Notes: generated by a model not told the origin, from the letters alone. A stretch of DNA of 64,000 nucleotides from Alphaproteobacteria bacterium (GCA_017307375.1 JAFKFH010000006.1:1-64000); one strand, 5' to 3'. Counted from the first letter of the stretch, positions 51,995-59,943 are shown. Numbers and translations are program-made.

Positions 51995-54520
51995 ATGGCC
52001 CGCCCGATATCCGAAGGAGGGTTCTGGACCAGACCGCTGGCCCAGACCCTGGCCTTGCTAGAGTGCGGAGCCGACGGGCTGGCGACTGCCGAGGCGGCGG
52101 CCCGGCTGCGGCGCACAGGACCCAATCTGGTACGTCAGCAGTCGCGCCGGTCGCTGTTGCGCCAGCTCGCCGCCCGGCTGCGCAATCCCCTGGTCATGAT
52201 CCTGCTCGGCGCCGCGGTCCTGTCGGCGATCACGGGCGACCGGGCCAGCTTCGCCATCATCGCCGCCGTGGTCGTCCTGAGCGTCGTACTCGATACCGTG
52301 CAGGAACATCGGGCGGCGACCGCGGCCGAGAGGTTGAGATTGTCGGTCGGGCTCAGCGAACGGGTCCTGCGCGACGGCCGTGAGCGTCTCGTCGCGGCGG
52401 CAGAGATCGTCCCGGGCGACGTCGTCCGGCTCGCGGCAGGCGACCTCGTGCCGGCCGACGGACTGGTGCTCGAAGCCCGCGACTTCTTCGTGAACGAGGC
52501 ATTGCTCACCGGCGAATCCTATCCTTGCGAAAAACGGCCCGCCGGTGATGCGGACACCGATACGGCGCAGGTGGCGTTCGCGGGAAGCTCGGTGGTCAGC
52601 GGTTCGGCCACGATGCTGGCGGTCGAGACCGGGCCGCGCACCCAGCTCGGCCATATCGCGGAAACCCTGCGGACACCGCCCCCGCCGGCCGCCCTGGAGC
52701 GCGGCGCCCATCAGTTCGGGATGATGATCATCCGGTTGACCGTGCCGCTGGTCCTGTTCGTGCTGATGGTCGACCTGGCGTTCCAGCGCCCGACACTCGA
52801 ATCCTTCCAGTTCGCGCTGGCGCTGGCGGTGGGGCTGACGCCCGAACTGCTGCCGATGGTGCTGTCGGTGACGCTGGCGCGCGGGGCGGTCCGGCTGGCG
52901 GCGCGCCGGGTCATCGTCAAGCGCCTGGCGGCGATCCATGACCTCGGCGGGATGGACGTGCTGTGCACAGACAAGACAGGCACGTTGACCGAGGCCCGGA
53001 TCAGTCTGGTCGGCCATGTCGGACCCGACGGCCGCGACAGCACGCGCGTCTTCGAACTGGCCTGGCTGAACAGCCGGTTCGAGACCGGTCTGCGCAGCCC
53101 CCTCGACGCCGCGGTGCTGGCAAGACCCTGGGCGCAAGGCGAAACCTGGCGGAAGATCGACGAGATACCGTTCGGTTTCGAACGCCGCCGCGTCTCGGTC
53201 CTGGTCGAGCGCGACGGCGAGCGCCTGCTGATCGCGAAGGGGGCGCCGGAGGACGTGCTGGCGCTATGTGACAGAACCGATGCCGAGGGCGTGCCGCATC
53301 GACTGGATCCGGCAGGGCGGACACAGATCCTGGCCACGTTCGAAAGGCTGAGCCGCCAGGGCTACCGCCTGCTGGGCATCGCCTGGCGGCCGGCGGCCGA
53401 CGGGCAGGCCAGGGCGGTCGTCGCCGACGAGGCCGGCTTGATCTTTGCCGGTTTTGCCGTGTTCGTCGATCCCCCGAAGGCGTCGGCCCGGGCGGCAATC
53501 GACGGGCTGCGCCGGTTCGGCATCGCGACCAAGGTGGTCACCGGCGACAATGAATTCGTCGCCCGCCATGTCTGCGCCGAGATCGGCATGGCGGTCGATG
53601 TGATGCTCACCGGTACCGAGCTCGAGCAATTGAGCGACGAGGCGCTGCTGGCCCGGGTCGAGCGCGTCGACCTCTTCTGCCGGGTCACGCCGGCGCAGAA
53701 GCACCGGGTGATCCTCGCCCTGAAGCGACGCGGCCATACGGTGGGGTATCTCGGCGACGGCATCAACGATGCCCCCTCGCTGCATGCTGCAGACGTGGGC
53801 ATCTCGGTCGAAGGGGCGGTCGACGTGGCCAAGGATGCCGCCGACCTGATCCTGCTGGAACGCGATCTCCGGGTGATCGAGGCCGGCGTCCGCGAAGGGC
53901 GGCGGACCTACGCCAACATCATGAAGTACGTGATGATGGGCACCAGCTCGAACTTCGGCAACATGTGTTCGATGGCCGCTGCCTCGGTGCTGCTGCCGTT
54001 CCTGCCGATGCAGCCGATCCAGGTCCTGCTCAACAACCTGCTCTACGACCTGTCGGAAGTGCCGATCCCGTTGGACGAGGTCGATGCCGAGGCCCTGGCC
54101 ACCCCTCAGCGCTGGGACATCGGTTTCATCCGCGGCTTCATGCTGGCGCTGGGGTCGCTCAGTTCGCTGTTCGACCTCCTGACCTTCGGCATCCTGCTCT
54201 GGGGCTTCGGGGCCGGGATGGCGGAATTCCAGACCGGCTGGTTCGTCGAATCCCTGGCAACCCAGGTCCTGGTGATCTTCGTCATCCGCACCGGCGGCAA
54301 CCCGCTGCGGGCGCGGCCTCATCCGTTGCTCGCGGTCGCGGCGCTGGGTGCCGTCGTCCTGGCGGCTGCGCTACCCTACCTGCCGGTCGGTGCCTGGTTC
54401 GGCCTGGTGCCGCTGCCACCAGGCTTCCTTGCCGCGCTGGCGGGGCTGACGATCGGCTATCTCGTCCTTGCCCAGTTCGCCAAGACCGCCTTCCTGCATT
54501 TCCACCAACAGAAGCACTGA
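51995..54520 (+). CDS. mgtA: Magnesium-translocating P-type ATPase
   Basis: 841 residues (E. coli MgtA 898). Phosphorylation motif DKTGTLTEA with Asp326, LTGES actuator motif, GDGINDAPSLHAADVGISVE hinge, and ten membrane segments. MgtA-specific stretches include VGLTPELLPMVLSVTLARGA and the C-terminal LLNNLLYDLSEVPIPLDEVD. It imports Mg2+ using ATP at the inner membrane. ATG 51995 has GGAGG 7 bases upstream; the in-frame ATG at 51941 is the last base of the FNR box and is rejected. FNR-type control of an Mg2+ pump is unusual; PhoP or a leader switch is the better known route. Confidence 0.92.
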   Translation: MARPISEGGFWTRPLAQTLALLECGADGLATAEAAARLRRTGPNLVRQQSRRSLLRQLAARLRNPLVMILLGAAVLSAITGDRASFAIIAAVVVLSVVLDTVQEHRAATAAERLRLSVGLSERVLRDGRERLVAAAEIVPGDVVRLAAGDLVPADGLVLEARDFFVNEALLTGESYPCEKRPAGDADTDTAQVAFAGSSVVSGSATMLAVETGPRTQLGHIAETLRTPPPPAALERGAHQFGMMIIRLTVPLVLFVLMVDLAFQRPTLESFQFALALAVGLTPELLPMVLSVTLARGAVRLAARRVIVKRLAAIHDLGGMDVLCTDKTGTLTEARISLVGHVGPDGRDSTRVFELAWLNSRFETGLRSPLDAAVLARPWAQGETWRKIDEIPFGFERRRVSVLVERDGERLLIAKGAPEDVLALCDRTDAEGVPHRLDPAGRTQILATFERLSRQGYRLLGIAWRPAADGQARAVVADEAGLIFAGFAVFVDPPKASARAAIDGLRRFGIATKVVTGDNEFVARHVCAEIGMAVDVMLTGTELEQLSDEALLARVERVDLFCRVTPAQKHRVILALKRRGHTVGYLGDGINDAPSLHAADVGISVEGAVDVAKDAADLILLERDLRVIEAGVREGRRTYANIMKYVMMGTSSNFGNMCSMAAASVLLPFLPMQPIQVLLNNLLYDLSEVPIPLDEVDAEALATPQRWDIGFIRGFMLALGSLSSLFDLLTFGILLWGFGAGMAEFQTGWFVESLATQVLVIFVIRTGGNPLRARPHPLLAVAALGAVVLAAALPYLPVGAWFGLVPLPPGFLAALAGLTIGYLVLAQFAKTAFLHFHQQKH

Positions 54521-54530
54521 TCGGCAACTG

Positions 54531-54544
54531 TTGATCATGATCAA
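54531..54544 (+). promoter_or_regulatory. FNR-type box upstream of the phasin gene
   Basis: Perfect TTGAT-CATG-ATCAA, itself a full palindrome, centred 78 bases upstream of the phasin ATG. A GATAAT -10 (54567-54572) sits 32 bases from the centre, giving near-ideal class II geometry. Confidence 0.85.
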
Positions 54545-54615
54545 GGCCGTAAGCCTCGCACCGCACGATAATCGGACCGTGCCGGGATGCGGCAGGACTG
54601 ACGGGAGAGCAAGAC

Positions 54616-54981
54616 ATGTCCGACCCATCGAAAAAGAAGGAAGCCGCCGAAACGGGATTCCCGTTCGCGACGGCGATCATGCCGGACGCCTCGGCGTTCG
54701 AGGGTTTCATGCAGTCCGGCCAGGCCTGTCTCCAGGCCTGCACCGACTGGCGTAACGAAGTGATGCGGTTCTTCGACCAGCGCCTGAAGGCCGACGAGAA
54801 GCTGGGTGCGGCACTCGGCGAGTGCAAGTCGCTCGTCGAAATCGCTGACCTGCAGCGCAATTGGGCGGTGACCGCCGCGCAGGACTACGCCGAGGAAGCG
54901 CAGCGCCTGGCCCAGATTGCCGCCGGATCCTTTCCATTCTGGCCGGACGCCGGGGCGAAAGGCGCACGCGGGAAAGTCTGA
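54616..54981 (+). CDS. Phasin family protein
   Basis: 121 residues. The helix WRNEVMRFFDQRLKADEKLG followed by CKSLVEIADLQRNWAVTAAQ and DYAEEAQRLAQIA is the phasin-2 pattern. Phasins coat polyhydroxyalkanoate granules and affect their number and size. It is a single-gene unit behind an FNR box with a good -10. Together with phaB at 58314, also behind an FNR box, it points to polymer storage as an electron sink at low oxygen. No PHA synthase lies in the window. Confidence 0.85.
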   Translation: MSDPSKKKEAAETGFPFATAIMPDASAFEGFMQSGQACLQACTDWRNEVMRFFDQRLKADEKLGAALGECKSLVEIADLQRNWAVTAAQDYAEEAQRLAQIAAGSFPFWPDAGAKGARGKV

Positions 54982-54991
54982 CATCGCCTCT

Positions 54992-55017
54992 CGCCGGCCG
55001 GGGTGCCCCGACCGGCG
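54992..55017. terminator. Hairpin between convergent phasin and alcohol dehydrogenase genes
   Basis: A 12-base stem CGCCGGCCGGGG/CCCCGACCGGCG with one mismatch and a 2-base loop, in the 43-base convergent gap. No T-run; may act on both strands as an mRNA end. Confidence 0.45.
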
Positions 55018-55024
55018 ACCCGGC

Positions 55025-56050
55025 TCAGGCTTGCATGTCCAGGACGATGCGGCCGTCGATCTGCCCCTGCAGCATGCGGGCGAAGATATCGTTGATGTTT
55101 TCGAGCCTGTCCCAGCTGAAATGCGCGGCAACCTTGCCCGCGGCGGCAAAGGCCAGGGCTTCGTCCAGATCCTGGCGGGTACCGACGATGGATCCACGCA
55201 CCGTGATCCGCTTCAGCACGGTGTCGAAGATCGGCAGCGCGAAGCTGCCGGGCGGCAGGCCGACCAGCGCCATCGTGCCATGCGGGCGCAGCATGCCGAA
55301 GGCCTGCTCGAAGGCTGCGGGCGAGACTGCGGTGACCAGGACACCGTGCACGCCGCCGATCTCGCCCTGGACCGACGCGACCGCATCGCTCCGGCCGTTG
55401 ATCGCGATCTCGGCGCCGAGGCGGCGGGCCAGGGCCAGCTTGTCGTCGTGGATGTCGACGGCGACGACGCGCATGCCCATCGCGACGGCGTATTGCACGG
55501 CCATATGGCCGAGGCCGCCGATACCCGAGACCGCGACCCATTCGCCCGGCCTGACCTCGGTCTCCTTCAATCCCTTGTAGACGGTGACGCCGGCGCAGAG
55601 GACCGGTGCCGCCGGCCCCCAGTCCAGCCCAGGCGGCAGGACGCCGACGTAGTCGGGATCGGCCAGCGCGTATTCGGCAAAGCTGCCGTTGACCGAGTAG
55701 CCGGTGTTCTGCTGCGATCCGCACAACGTCTCCCAGCCGGTCCGGCAATGCGGGCAGTGGCCGCAGGCCGTGTGCAGCCAGGGAATGCCGATCCGATCGC
55801 CCTCGCGCAGCCGACTGACGCCCTGGCCCAGAGCGGCGACCGTACCGACACCCTCGTGACCGGGAATGAACGGCGGCCGGGGCTTGACCGGCCAGTCGCC
55901 ATGGGCGGCATGCAGGTCGGTATGGCAGACGCCGGTCGCGGCAATCCTGACCAGGACTTGGCCCGGACCGGGCTCGGGCACCGGGACCTCTTCGATGACC
56001 AGCGGTGCGCCGAATTCGCGAACGACCGCGGCCTTCATCGTCTTGACCAT
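55025..56050 (-). CDS. Zinc-dependent alcohol dehydrogenase (AdhP/AdhA type)
   Basis: 341 residues. Catalytic zinc Cys42 (GVCHTDLH), His65/Glu66 (PGHE); structural zinc Cys96/99/102/110 (CGHCPHCRTGWETLC); NAD-binding GIGGLGHMAVQYAVAMGMRV. It closely follows the ethanol-active AdhP pattern, including VLCAGVTVYKGLKETEVRPG. It should oxidise ethanol or reduce acetaldehyde with NADH. It lies 24 bases after USP6 with an AAGGAG site, so it is probably expressed from the FNR box at 57127 as the last gene of a small-peptide/USP6/alcohol dehydrogenase unit. Confidence 0.93.
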   Translation of the reverse strand: MVKTMKAAVVREFGAPLVIEEVPVPEPGPGQVLVRIAATGVCHTDLHAAHGDWPVKPRPPFIPGHEGVGTVAALGQGVSRLREGDRIGIPWLHTACGHCPHCRTGWETLCGSQQNTGYSVNGSFAEYALADPDYVGVLPPGLDWGPAAPVLCAGVTVYKGLKETEVRPGEWVAVSGIGGLGHMAVQYAVAMGMRVVAVDIHDDKLALARRLGAEIAINGRSDAVASVQGEIGGVHGVLVTAVSPAAFEQAFGMLRPHGTMALVGLPPGSFALPIFDTVLKRITVRGSIVGTRQDLDEALAFAAAGKVAAHFSWDRLENINDIFARMLQGQIDGRIVLDMQA

Positions 56051-56074
56051 CGTCGGGCTCCTTCCAACTCGATT

Positions 56075-56923
56075 TTAGTGACTCATCAACACCGGCAGGG
56101 GCAGCCGGGTGAGCATCTCTCGCGTCATGCCGCCGAGCACCAGTTCGCGCAGCCGCCCGTGCCCATAGCCGCCCATGACCAGAAGGTCGGCTTCGAACCG
56201 CCCGCTGCGCGCAATCAGGGCGCCGGTCTCGTCGCCTGGATCCGCGCGAAGAATTTCCCCGTCGGCCGTGACCCCGTGCAAGGCGAGATAGCCCAGCGGC
56301 AGATCCAGTGCAGCCATGCTCGGTGTGGCTGCCTGGCCCACCGTGACGACGCAGACCCGTTCGGCGCGGCGCAGGAACGGCATGGCGTCGGCCAGGGCGC
56401 GGGCGGCCTCCCGGCTGTCGCTCCAGGCGACGACGATCCGTCGGCCGGCGTCTTCGTCGGCAAGGATGCGTGGCACGACCAGGACCGGGCGGCCTGTGGT
56501 GACGACCAGCTGCTGGGGCAGGCTGCCGGGCCGTTCGGCCTCGTCCTCGCCGGCGCCGCTCTGCCCGACGATCACGAGGTCGAAGCCGCGGGCCTGGCGC
56601 GCGACAAGGGCGGCGGGGCCGCCAGCCGCGGCGACGGCCGCGGGTCCGAAAGCCTGCCATGCGGTATCGCGACGGGGGCGCCGGAACGCCGCGAACATGT
56701 CCTGCGCGCGCTTTTGCATTTCGTCCGACCGGGATGCGATCAGGGTATCCCAGGCCTCATGTGCCTCGCCCGGCGCTACCGGCCCCATCGCCGCCGTTGG
56801 TGATGCGTAGATCCCCGAAACCATGGCCTGGAACCGGTCGGCCAGGCGACCCGCGAGACGAAGCCGGGACGGGCAGAACACCGTCTCGTCGACATGAACG
56901 AGAATCGAACGGATGTCGGTCAT
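56075..56923 (-). CDS. Universal stress protein, two tandem USP domains (USP6)
   Basis: 282 residues. Opens MTDIRSILVHVDETVFCPSR, closest to USP2 in its first strand; the second domain starts near RIVVAWSDSREAARALADAM. ATP loop GGYGHGRLRELVLGGMTREM; ends LPVLMSH. Its ATG overlaps the stop of a 48-codon frame upstream (ATGA), so translation may be coupled to that peptide. Confidence 0.92.
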   Translation of the reverse strand: MTDIRSILVHVDETVFCPSRLRLAGRLADRFQAMVSGIYASPTAAMGPVAPGEAHEAWDTLIASRSDEMQKRAQDMFAAFRRPRRDTAWQAFGPAAVAAAGGPAALVARQARGFDLVIVGQSGAGEDEAERPGSLPQQLVVTTGRPVLVVPRILADEDAGRRIVVAWSDSREAARALADAMPFLRRAERVCVVTVGQAATPSMAALDLPLGYLALHGVTADGEILRADPGDETGALIARSGRFEADLLVMGGYGHGRLRELVLGGMTREMLTRLPLPVLMSH

Positions 56924-57066
56924 CGCACGACGCGCCGGATCCAGCCGGCATCGACCGGCCGCCGGTGGCGAAGGGCCGCCTCGTCTGCCCGGCCGCCGAA
57001 CAGGCGATCCGCTCCCTCGTGCCGGCGTGCCAGCGGGTGCGCGGGCGTAGCATCCTGGCCGATCAT
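56920..57066 (-). CDS. Small basic protein (48 residues) preceding USP6
   Basis: A short frame beginning MIGQDATPAHPLARRHEGAD and containing RLFGGRADEAALRHRRPVDA. A GAGGAG ribosome site lies about 9 bases upstream, and the stop overlaps the USP6 start by 4 bases, the coupling pattern seen elsewhere in the window. It lies 67 bases from an FNR box centre. Family not recognised; it may be a leader peptide or a small stress protein. Support is from position and ribosome site only. Confidence 0.5.
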   Translation of the reverse strand: MIGQDATPAHPLARRHEGADRLFGGRADEAALRHRRPVDAGWIRRVVR

Positions 57067-57126
57067 CGATAAGGCTCCTCGCTTGCCTGACGACGCCAAG
57101 CTTGGAGCCGTTCTGCGTTCCGCGCC

Positions 57127-57140
57127 TTGATCGGGATCAA
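57127..57140 (-). promoter_or_regulatory. FNR-type box upstream of the small peptide/USP6/alcohol dehydrogenase unit
   Basis: Perfect TTGAT-CGGG-ATCAA inside a longer palindrome (GCGCC and GGCGC arms). The centre is 67 bases upstream of the small-protein start. On the right lies the 3' end of USP7, so only the leftward direction has a nearby start. Confidence 0.8.
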
Positions 57141-57161
57141 GGCGCGGCGGCAGGCCCGGTA

Positions 57162-58025
57162 TCAGTGCGCCATCAGGATCGGCAGCGGCGCCTGCGTCGT
57201 GACGGTATCGGTGACGCCGCCGAAGACGAACTGGCGAAACCGGCTGTGCCCATAGCCGCCCATCACCAGCAGGTCCGCGCCACCTTCGCGCGCGGCCGCC
57301 AGCAAGGTCGCGGCGACACCGTCGTCGCCCGGCGTCAGGAAGCGCGCCGACACGTTCGGCCGATGCCACTGCAGGGCGGCAGTCAGCCGCGCGCTGTCAT
57401 CGGCTTCGAACGGCGCATCCTCGCCGACCTCGAGCACCAGCACGCGCTCGGCGCGCTCGATGAACGGCATCGCCGCGGCAACGGCGTGGGCTGCCTCGCG
57501 GGTCGCCTTCCAGGCGATGGCGACCGTGCGAAATGCCGGCGGCAGCGGCCGGCTGCCCAGCAGAAGGAGCGGCCGGCCGCTTTCGAACAGGGCGTTCTCG
57601 GTCACGACCGGGGGCGCCATCCCGCCCTTGTCGCGCGGAATCAGGATCAGATCGGCGGTACGACCATGATCGGTGATGATGTCGGCCTCGCTCCCCGCCT
57701 CGACGCGATACTCCGCCGACATGCCGGGCAACAGGCTCGGGGTTTCCGCCCGCATCACCGCGTTCGTCTCGCAAAACCGCTCGAAGCTCGCCCGGGCCAC
57801 GGCCGCGCGCCCGGTTGCCTCCTCCTGGATTCGGGTGATCACCTCGCCGTCGATCGGCAGGCCGAGGCCGGCGCCGCTCATGGTCGCGGCGAACGTCACC
57901 CAGTCATGGCCGACATGCAGAAAGATCAGGTGCGAGGCGAAAGGCTGGCCAATCGCGGCCGCGGCGGCAAAGGTCGCCTCGTCGGCATCGGTCCCGGTCG
58001 CGGGAACGAGGATGGTCTTGAACAT
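57162..58025 (-). CDS. Universal stress protein, two tandem USP domains (USP7)
   Basis: 287 residues. Opens MFKTILVPATGTDADEATFA and shares the TILVP subfamily start with USP5. The second domain begins near RTVAIAWKATREAAHAVAAA. ATP loop GGYGHSRFRQFVFGGVTDTV; ends LPILMAH. An FNR box (58091-58104) is centred 72 bases upstream, with a TAGAAG hexamer (58063-58068, minus strand) at class II distance. It is probably a single-gene unit. Confidence 0.92.
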   Translation of the reverse strand: MFKTILVPATGTDADEATFAAAAAIGQPFASHLIFLHVGHDWVTFAATMSGAGLGLPIDGEVITRIQEEATGRAAVARASFERFCETNAVMRAETPSLLPGMSAEYRVEAGSEADIITDHGRTADLILIPRDKGGMAPPVVTENALFESGRPLLLLGSRPLPPAFRTVAIAWKATREAAHAVAAAMPFIERAERVLVLEVGEDAPFEADDSARLTAALQWHRPNVSARFLTPGDDGVAATLLAAAREGGADLLVMGGYGHSRFRQFVFGGVTDTVTTQAPLPILMAH

Positions 58026-58090
58026 GACTCGCCTTTCGATCGCCTGTGATGCGTCCGTGATCCTTCTACGACCCGTAGCGCGGTCCGGCC

Positions 58091-58104
58091 TTGATTGGGA
58101 TCAA
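58091..58104 (-). promoter_or_regulatory. FNR-type box upstream of USP7
   Basis: Perfect TTGAT-TGGG-ATCAA, 72 bases from the USP7 start to the centre. TAGAAG on the minus strand (58063-58068) is 32 bases from the centre. Confidence 0.82.
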
Positions 58105-58230
58105 CCGACGTCGTGCGCGACCACGATCCGGCTCTCGACCGCGGTAACGCCGGCGGTCGCATAGGCGGTCTCCACGGCCCCGCGTACCAGATCCTGCAGG
58201 TCCTTGTCGCATCGTCCTGGCGGATCGCCC

Positions 58231-58244
58231 TTGATCCTGGTCAA
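58231..58244 (+). promoter_or_regulatory. FNR-type box upstream of phaB
   Basis: TTGAT-CCTG-GTCAA, one mismatch to consensus, centred 76 bases upstream of the phaB ATG. No clear -10 at the class II distance. Confidence 0.7.
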
Positions 58245-58313
58245 GGCACCATGGCGCCGCAGTCGCCAAGGTGGCAGGCGATCGAGCCCCTGCGTGAGCG
58301 GAAGGAAGCAGAC

Positions 58314-59039
58314 ATGACCAAGCGACTGGCCCTCGTCACCGGCGGCACGCGCGGCATCGGCGCGGCCATCTCGACCGCCCTGGCCGATGCCGGTTGCACC
58401 GTCGTTGCCACCCATGCCGGCAACACGGCGAAGGCTGACGCCTTTCACGCCGAAACAGGGATACCGGTCTATGGCTGGGACGTCGCCGACTTCGCGGCCT
58501 GCCGCGACGGTGTCGCCCAGGTCGTCGCGGCGCACGGCCCGATCGATATCCTCGTCAACAACGCCGGCATCACCCGTGACGCGACGCTGCACAGGATGAC
58601 CGAAGCGCAATGGCGCGCCGTGATCGACACCAACCTGGGCGGCTGCTTCAACATGTGCCACGCCGTGATCGAGGGCATGCGCGCGCGCGGTTTCGGCCGG
58701 ATCGTCAATATCGGCTCGATCAACGGTCTGGCGGGGCAGTTCGGTCAGGCCAACTACGCCGCCGCCAAGGCCGGCATCATCGGCTTCACCAAGTCGCTGG
58801 CTCAGGAAAGTGCGCAGAAGGGCATCACCGTGAACGTCGTTGCCCCCGGCTATACCGCCACCGACATGGTCGCGGCGGTGCCGGCCGGAATCCTGGAGAA
58901 GATCGTGGCAAAGATTCCGGTCGGACGGCTGGCCGAGGCTCGCGAAATTGCCGCCGCCGTCCGTTATCTGGTGTCGGAGGAAGCCGCTTTTGTTACCGGC
59001 GCGACGCTCTCGGTGAACGGGGGCCAGTACATGGCCTGA
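58314..59039 (+). CDS. phaB: Acetoacetyl-CoA reductase
   Basis: 241 residues, short-chain dehydrogenase. Cofactor loop TGGTRGIG (9-16), NNAG motif (82-85), catalytic Ser135-Tyr148-Lys152 (GSINGLAGQFGQANYAAAKA). PhaB-specific stretches include GITRDATLHRMTEAQWRAVI and the C-terminal LSVNGGQYM. It reduces acetoacetyl-CoA to (R)-3-hydroxybutyryl-CoA with NADPH, supplying the polyhydroxybutyrate monomer. A GGAAGGAAG site precedes the ATG. It lies behind an FNR box and near a phasin gene; PhaA and PhaC are elsewhere. Confidence 0.92.
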   Translation: MTKRLALVTGGTRGIGAAISTALADAGCTVVATHAGNTAKADAFHAETGIPVYGWDVADFAACRDGVAQVVAAHGPIDILVNNAGITRDATLHRMTEAQWRAVIDTNLGGCFNMCHAVIEGMRARGFGRIVNIGSINGLAGQFGQANYAAAKAGIIGFTKSLAQESAQKGITVNVVAPGYTATDMVAAVPAGILEKIVAKIPVGRLAEAREIAAAVRYLVSEEAAFVTGATLSVNGGQYMA

Positions 59040-59041
59040 TC

Positions 59042-59069
59042 TCCGGCCGGGCAGCCGTGACCGGCCGGA
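59042..59069 (+). terminator. Terminator-like hairpin after phaB
   Basis: A perfect 9-base stem TCCGGCCGG/CCGGCCGGA with a 10-base loop directly after the phaB stop. No T-run follows. Confidence 0.45.
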
Positions 59070-59151
59070 ATCACGCCTGTTGCGTGACGGATCTGAATGG
59101 TGTGCTGTCGGGGGCCACCATTCGAGTCCCGTTTCCGGAGGATGTGTCACC

Positions 59152-59544
59152 ATGGATCGCTTTACCGGCGGCTGCCTCTGCGGCGATGTCCGTCTTGTTG
59201 CGCGGGGCCGGCCGTACCGGGTCGGGCTTTGTCATTGCCTGGCCTGTCGCAAACACCATGGCGCACTCTTCCATGCATCCGCGGTCTTCCCCGAGGAGGC
59301 GGTGACCATCGAGGGCGAGCCCAGCGGTTATGCCGATCGCTTTTTCTGTCCACGCTGCGGCTCGTCGGTGTTTTCGCGCAGCGGCGACGAGATCGAGGTA
59401 CATCTGGGCGCGCTCGATGCCTGCGACCAGTTGGAACCCACGTACGAATTGTGGACCGTGCGCCGGGAAGCCTGCCTGCCGCCTTTTCCCGGCATGCGGC
59501 GATACGATCGTGATCGTATCGCCGCCGGACGCTCGGAGGACTGA
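59152..59544 (+). CDS. GFA family protein (glutathione-dependent formaldehyde-activating type)
   Basis: 130 residues. All zinc cysteines of the family are present: Cys8/Cys10 (GGCLCGD), Cys27/Cys29/Cys32 (LCHCLACR) and Cys66/Cys69 (FFCPRCGSS). The fold is that of CENP-V/GFA proteins. Only a few members are tested, and many act on unknown glutathione adducts. The ATG at 59152 follows GGAGGA. The enzyme may handle aldehydes made by the alcohol dehydrogenases nearby, but that is a guess. Confidence 0.9.
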   Translation: MDRFTGGCLCGDVRLVARGRPYRVGLCHCLACRKHHGALFHASAVFPEEAVTIEGEPSGYADRFFCPRCGSSVFSRSGDEIEVHLGALDACDQLEPTYELWTVRREACLPPFPGMRRYDRDRIAAGRSED

Positions 59545-59596
59545 CACAGGGTTCGGCAATCCGCACGATGGAATAGCCCGCCTGGAACCAGGCGCA

Positions 59597-59788
59597 TCAT
59601 CCGCCGCCGATCCCCTGGACCACCTTGCCTCGTCCTTCGCAGTTTGGACATACGCGGTCCCGTAACCGGCCGGTGCCGGCGCATTCGGGGCAAACCGCCT
59701 CACCGGTGCCTGGCATGCCTGCCGGCGCGTCATCGCCGGGCGCAATCTCGTCCTGCAGCGGCCGGCCGGGGGTTGAGCCGTTTACCAT
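59597..59788 (-). CDS. Small zinc-ribbon protein with two CxxCxGxG motifs
   Basis: 63 residues. The C-terminal half holds CPECAGTG and CPNCEGRG, the DnaJ-type zinc-binding repeat in its shortest form, followed by a flexible Gly tail. The N-terminal half is acidic and probably disordered. ATG 59788 is preferred to GTG 59797 because GGAGG lies 8 bases before the ATG. It may bind zinc and assist protein folding or disulfide chemistry; no enzyme domain is present. Confidence 0.75.
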   Translation of the reverse strand: MVNGSTPGRPLQDEIAPGDDAPAGMPGTGEAVCPECAGTGRLRDRVCPNCEGRGKVVQGIGGG

Positions 59789-59943
59789 CGCCGTCACCTC
59801 CGTTGTTTCAGTGGCGGTTCAACCGGGTGGATTCCGGCTTGTTCCGGCGACAAGGTGAATTCGCGGTCCAGTCTTTGCGCGAGGAACACTCGATGGCCAG
59901 CCGGGCGATGACACCCGCCACCTCGCATGCCCGCTCGGACCGG

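Noticed and set aside
58101-58230. Short minus-strand coding-like stretch (CDKDLQDLVRGAVETAYATA and onward) between USP7 and phaB
   Set aside because: It looks protein-like but has no ATG or ribosome site in frame and its stop lies within the FNR box. It could be a gene remnant; not supportable as a gene.
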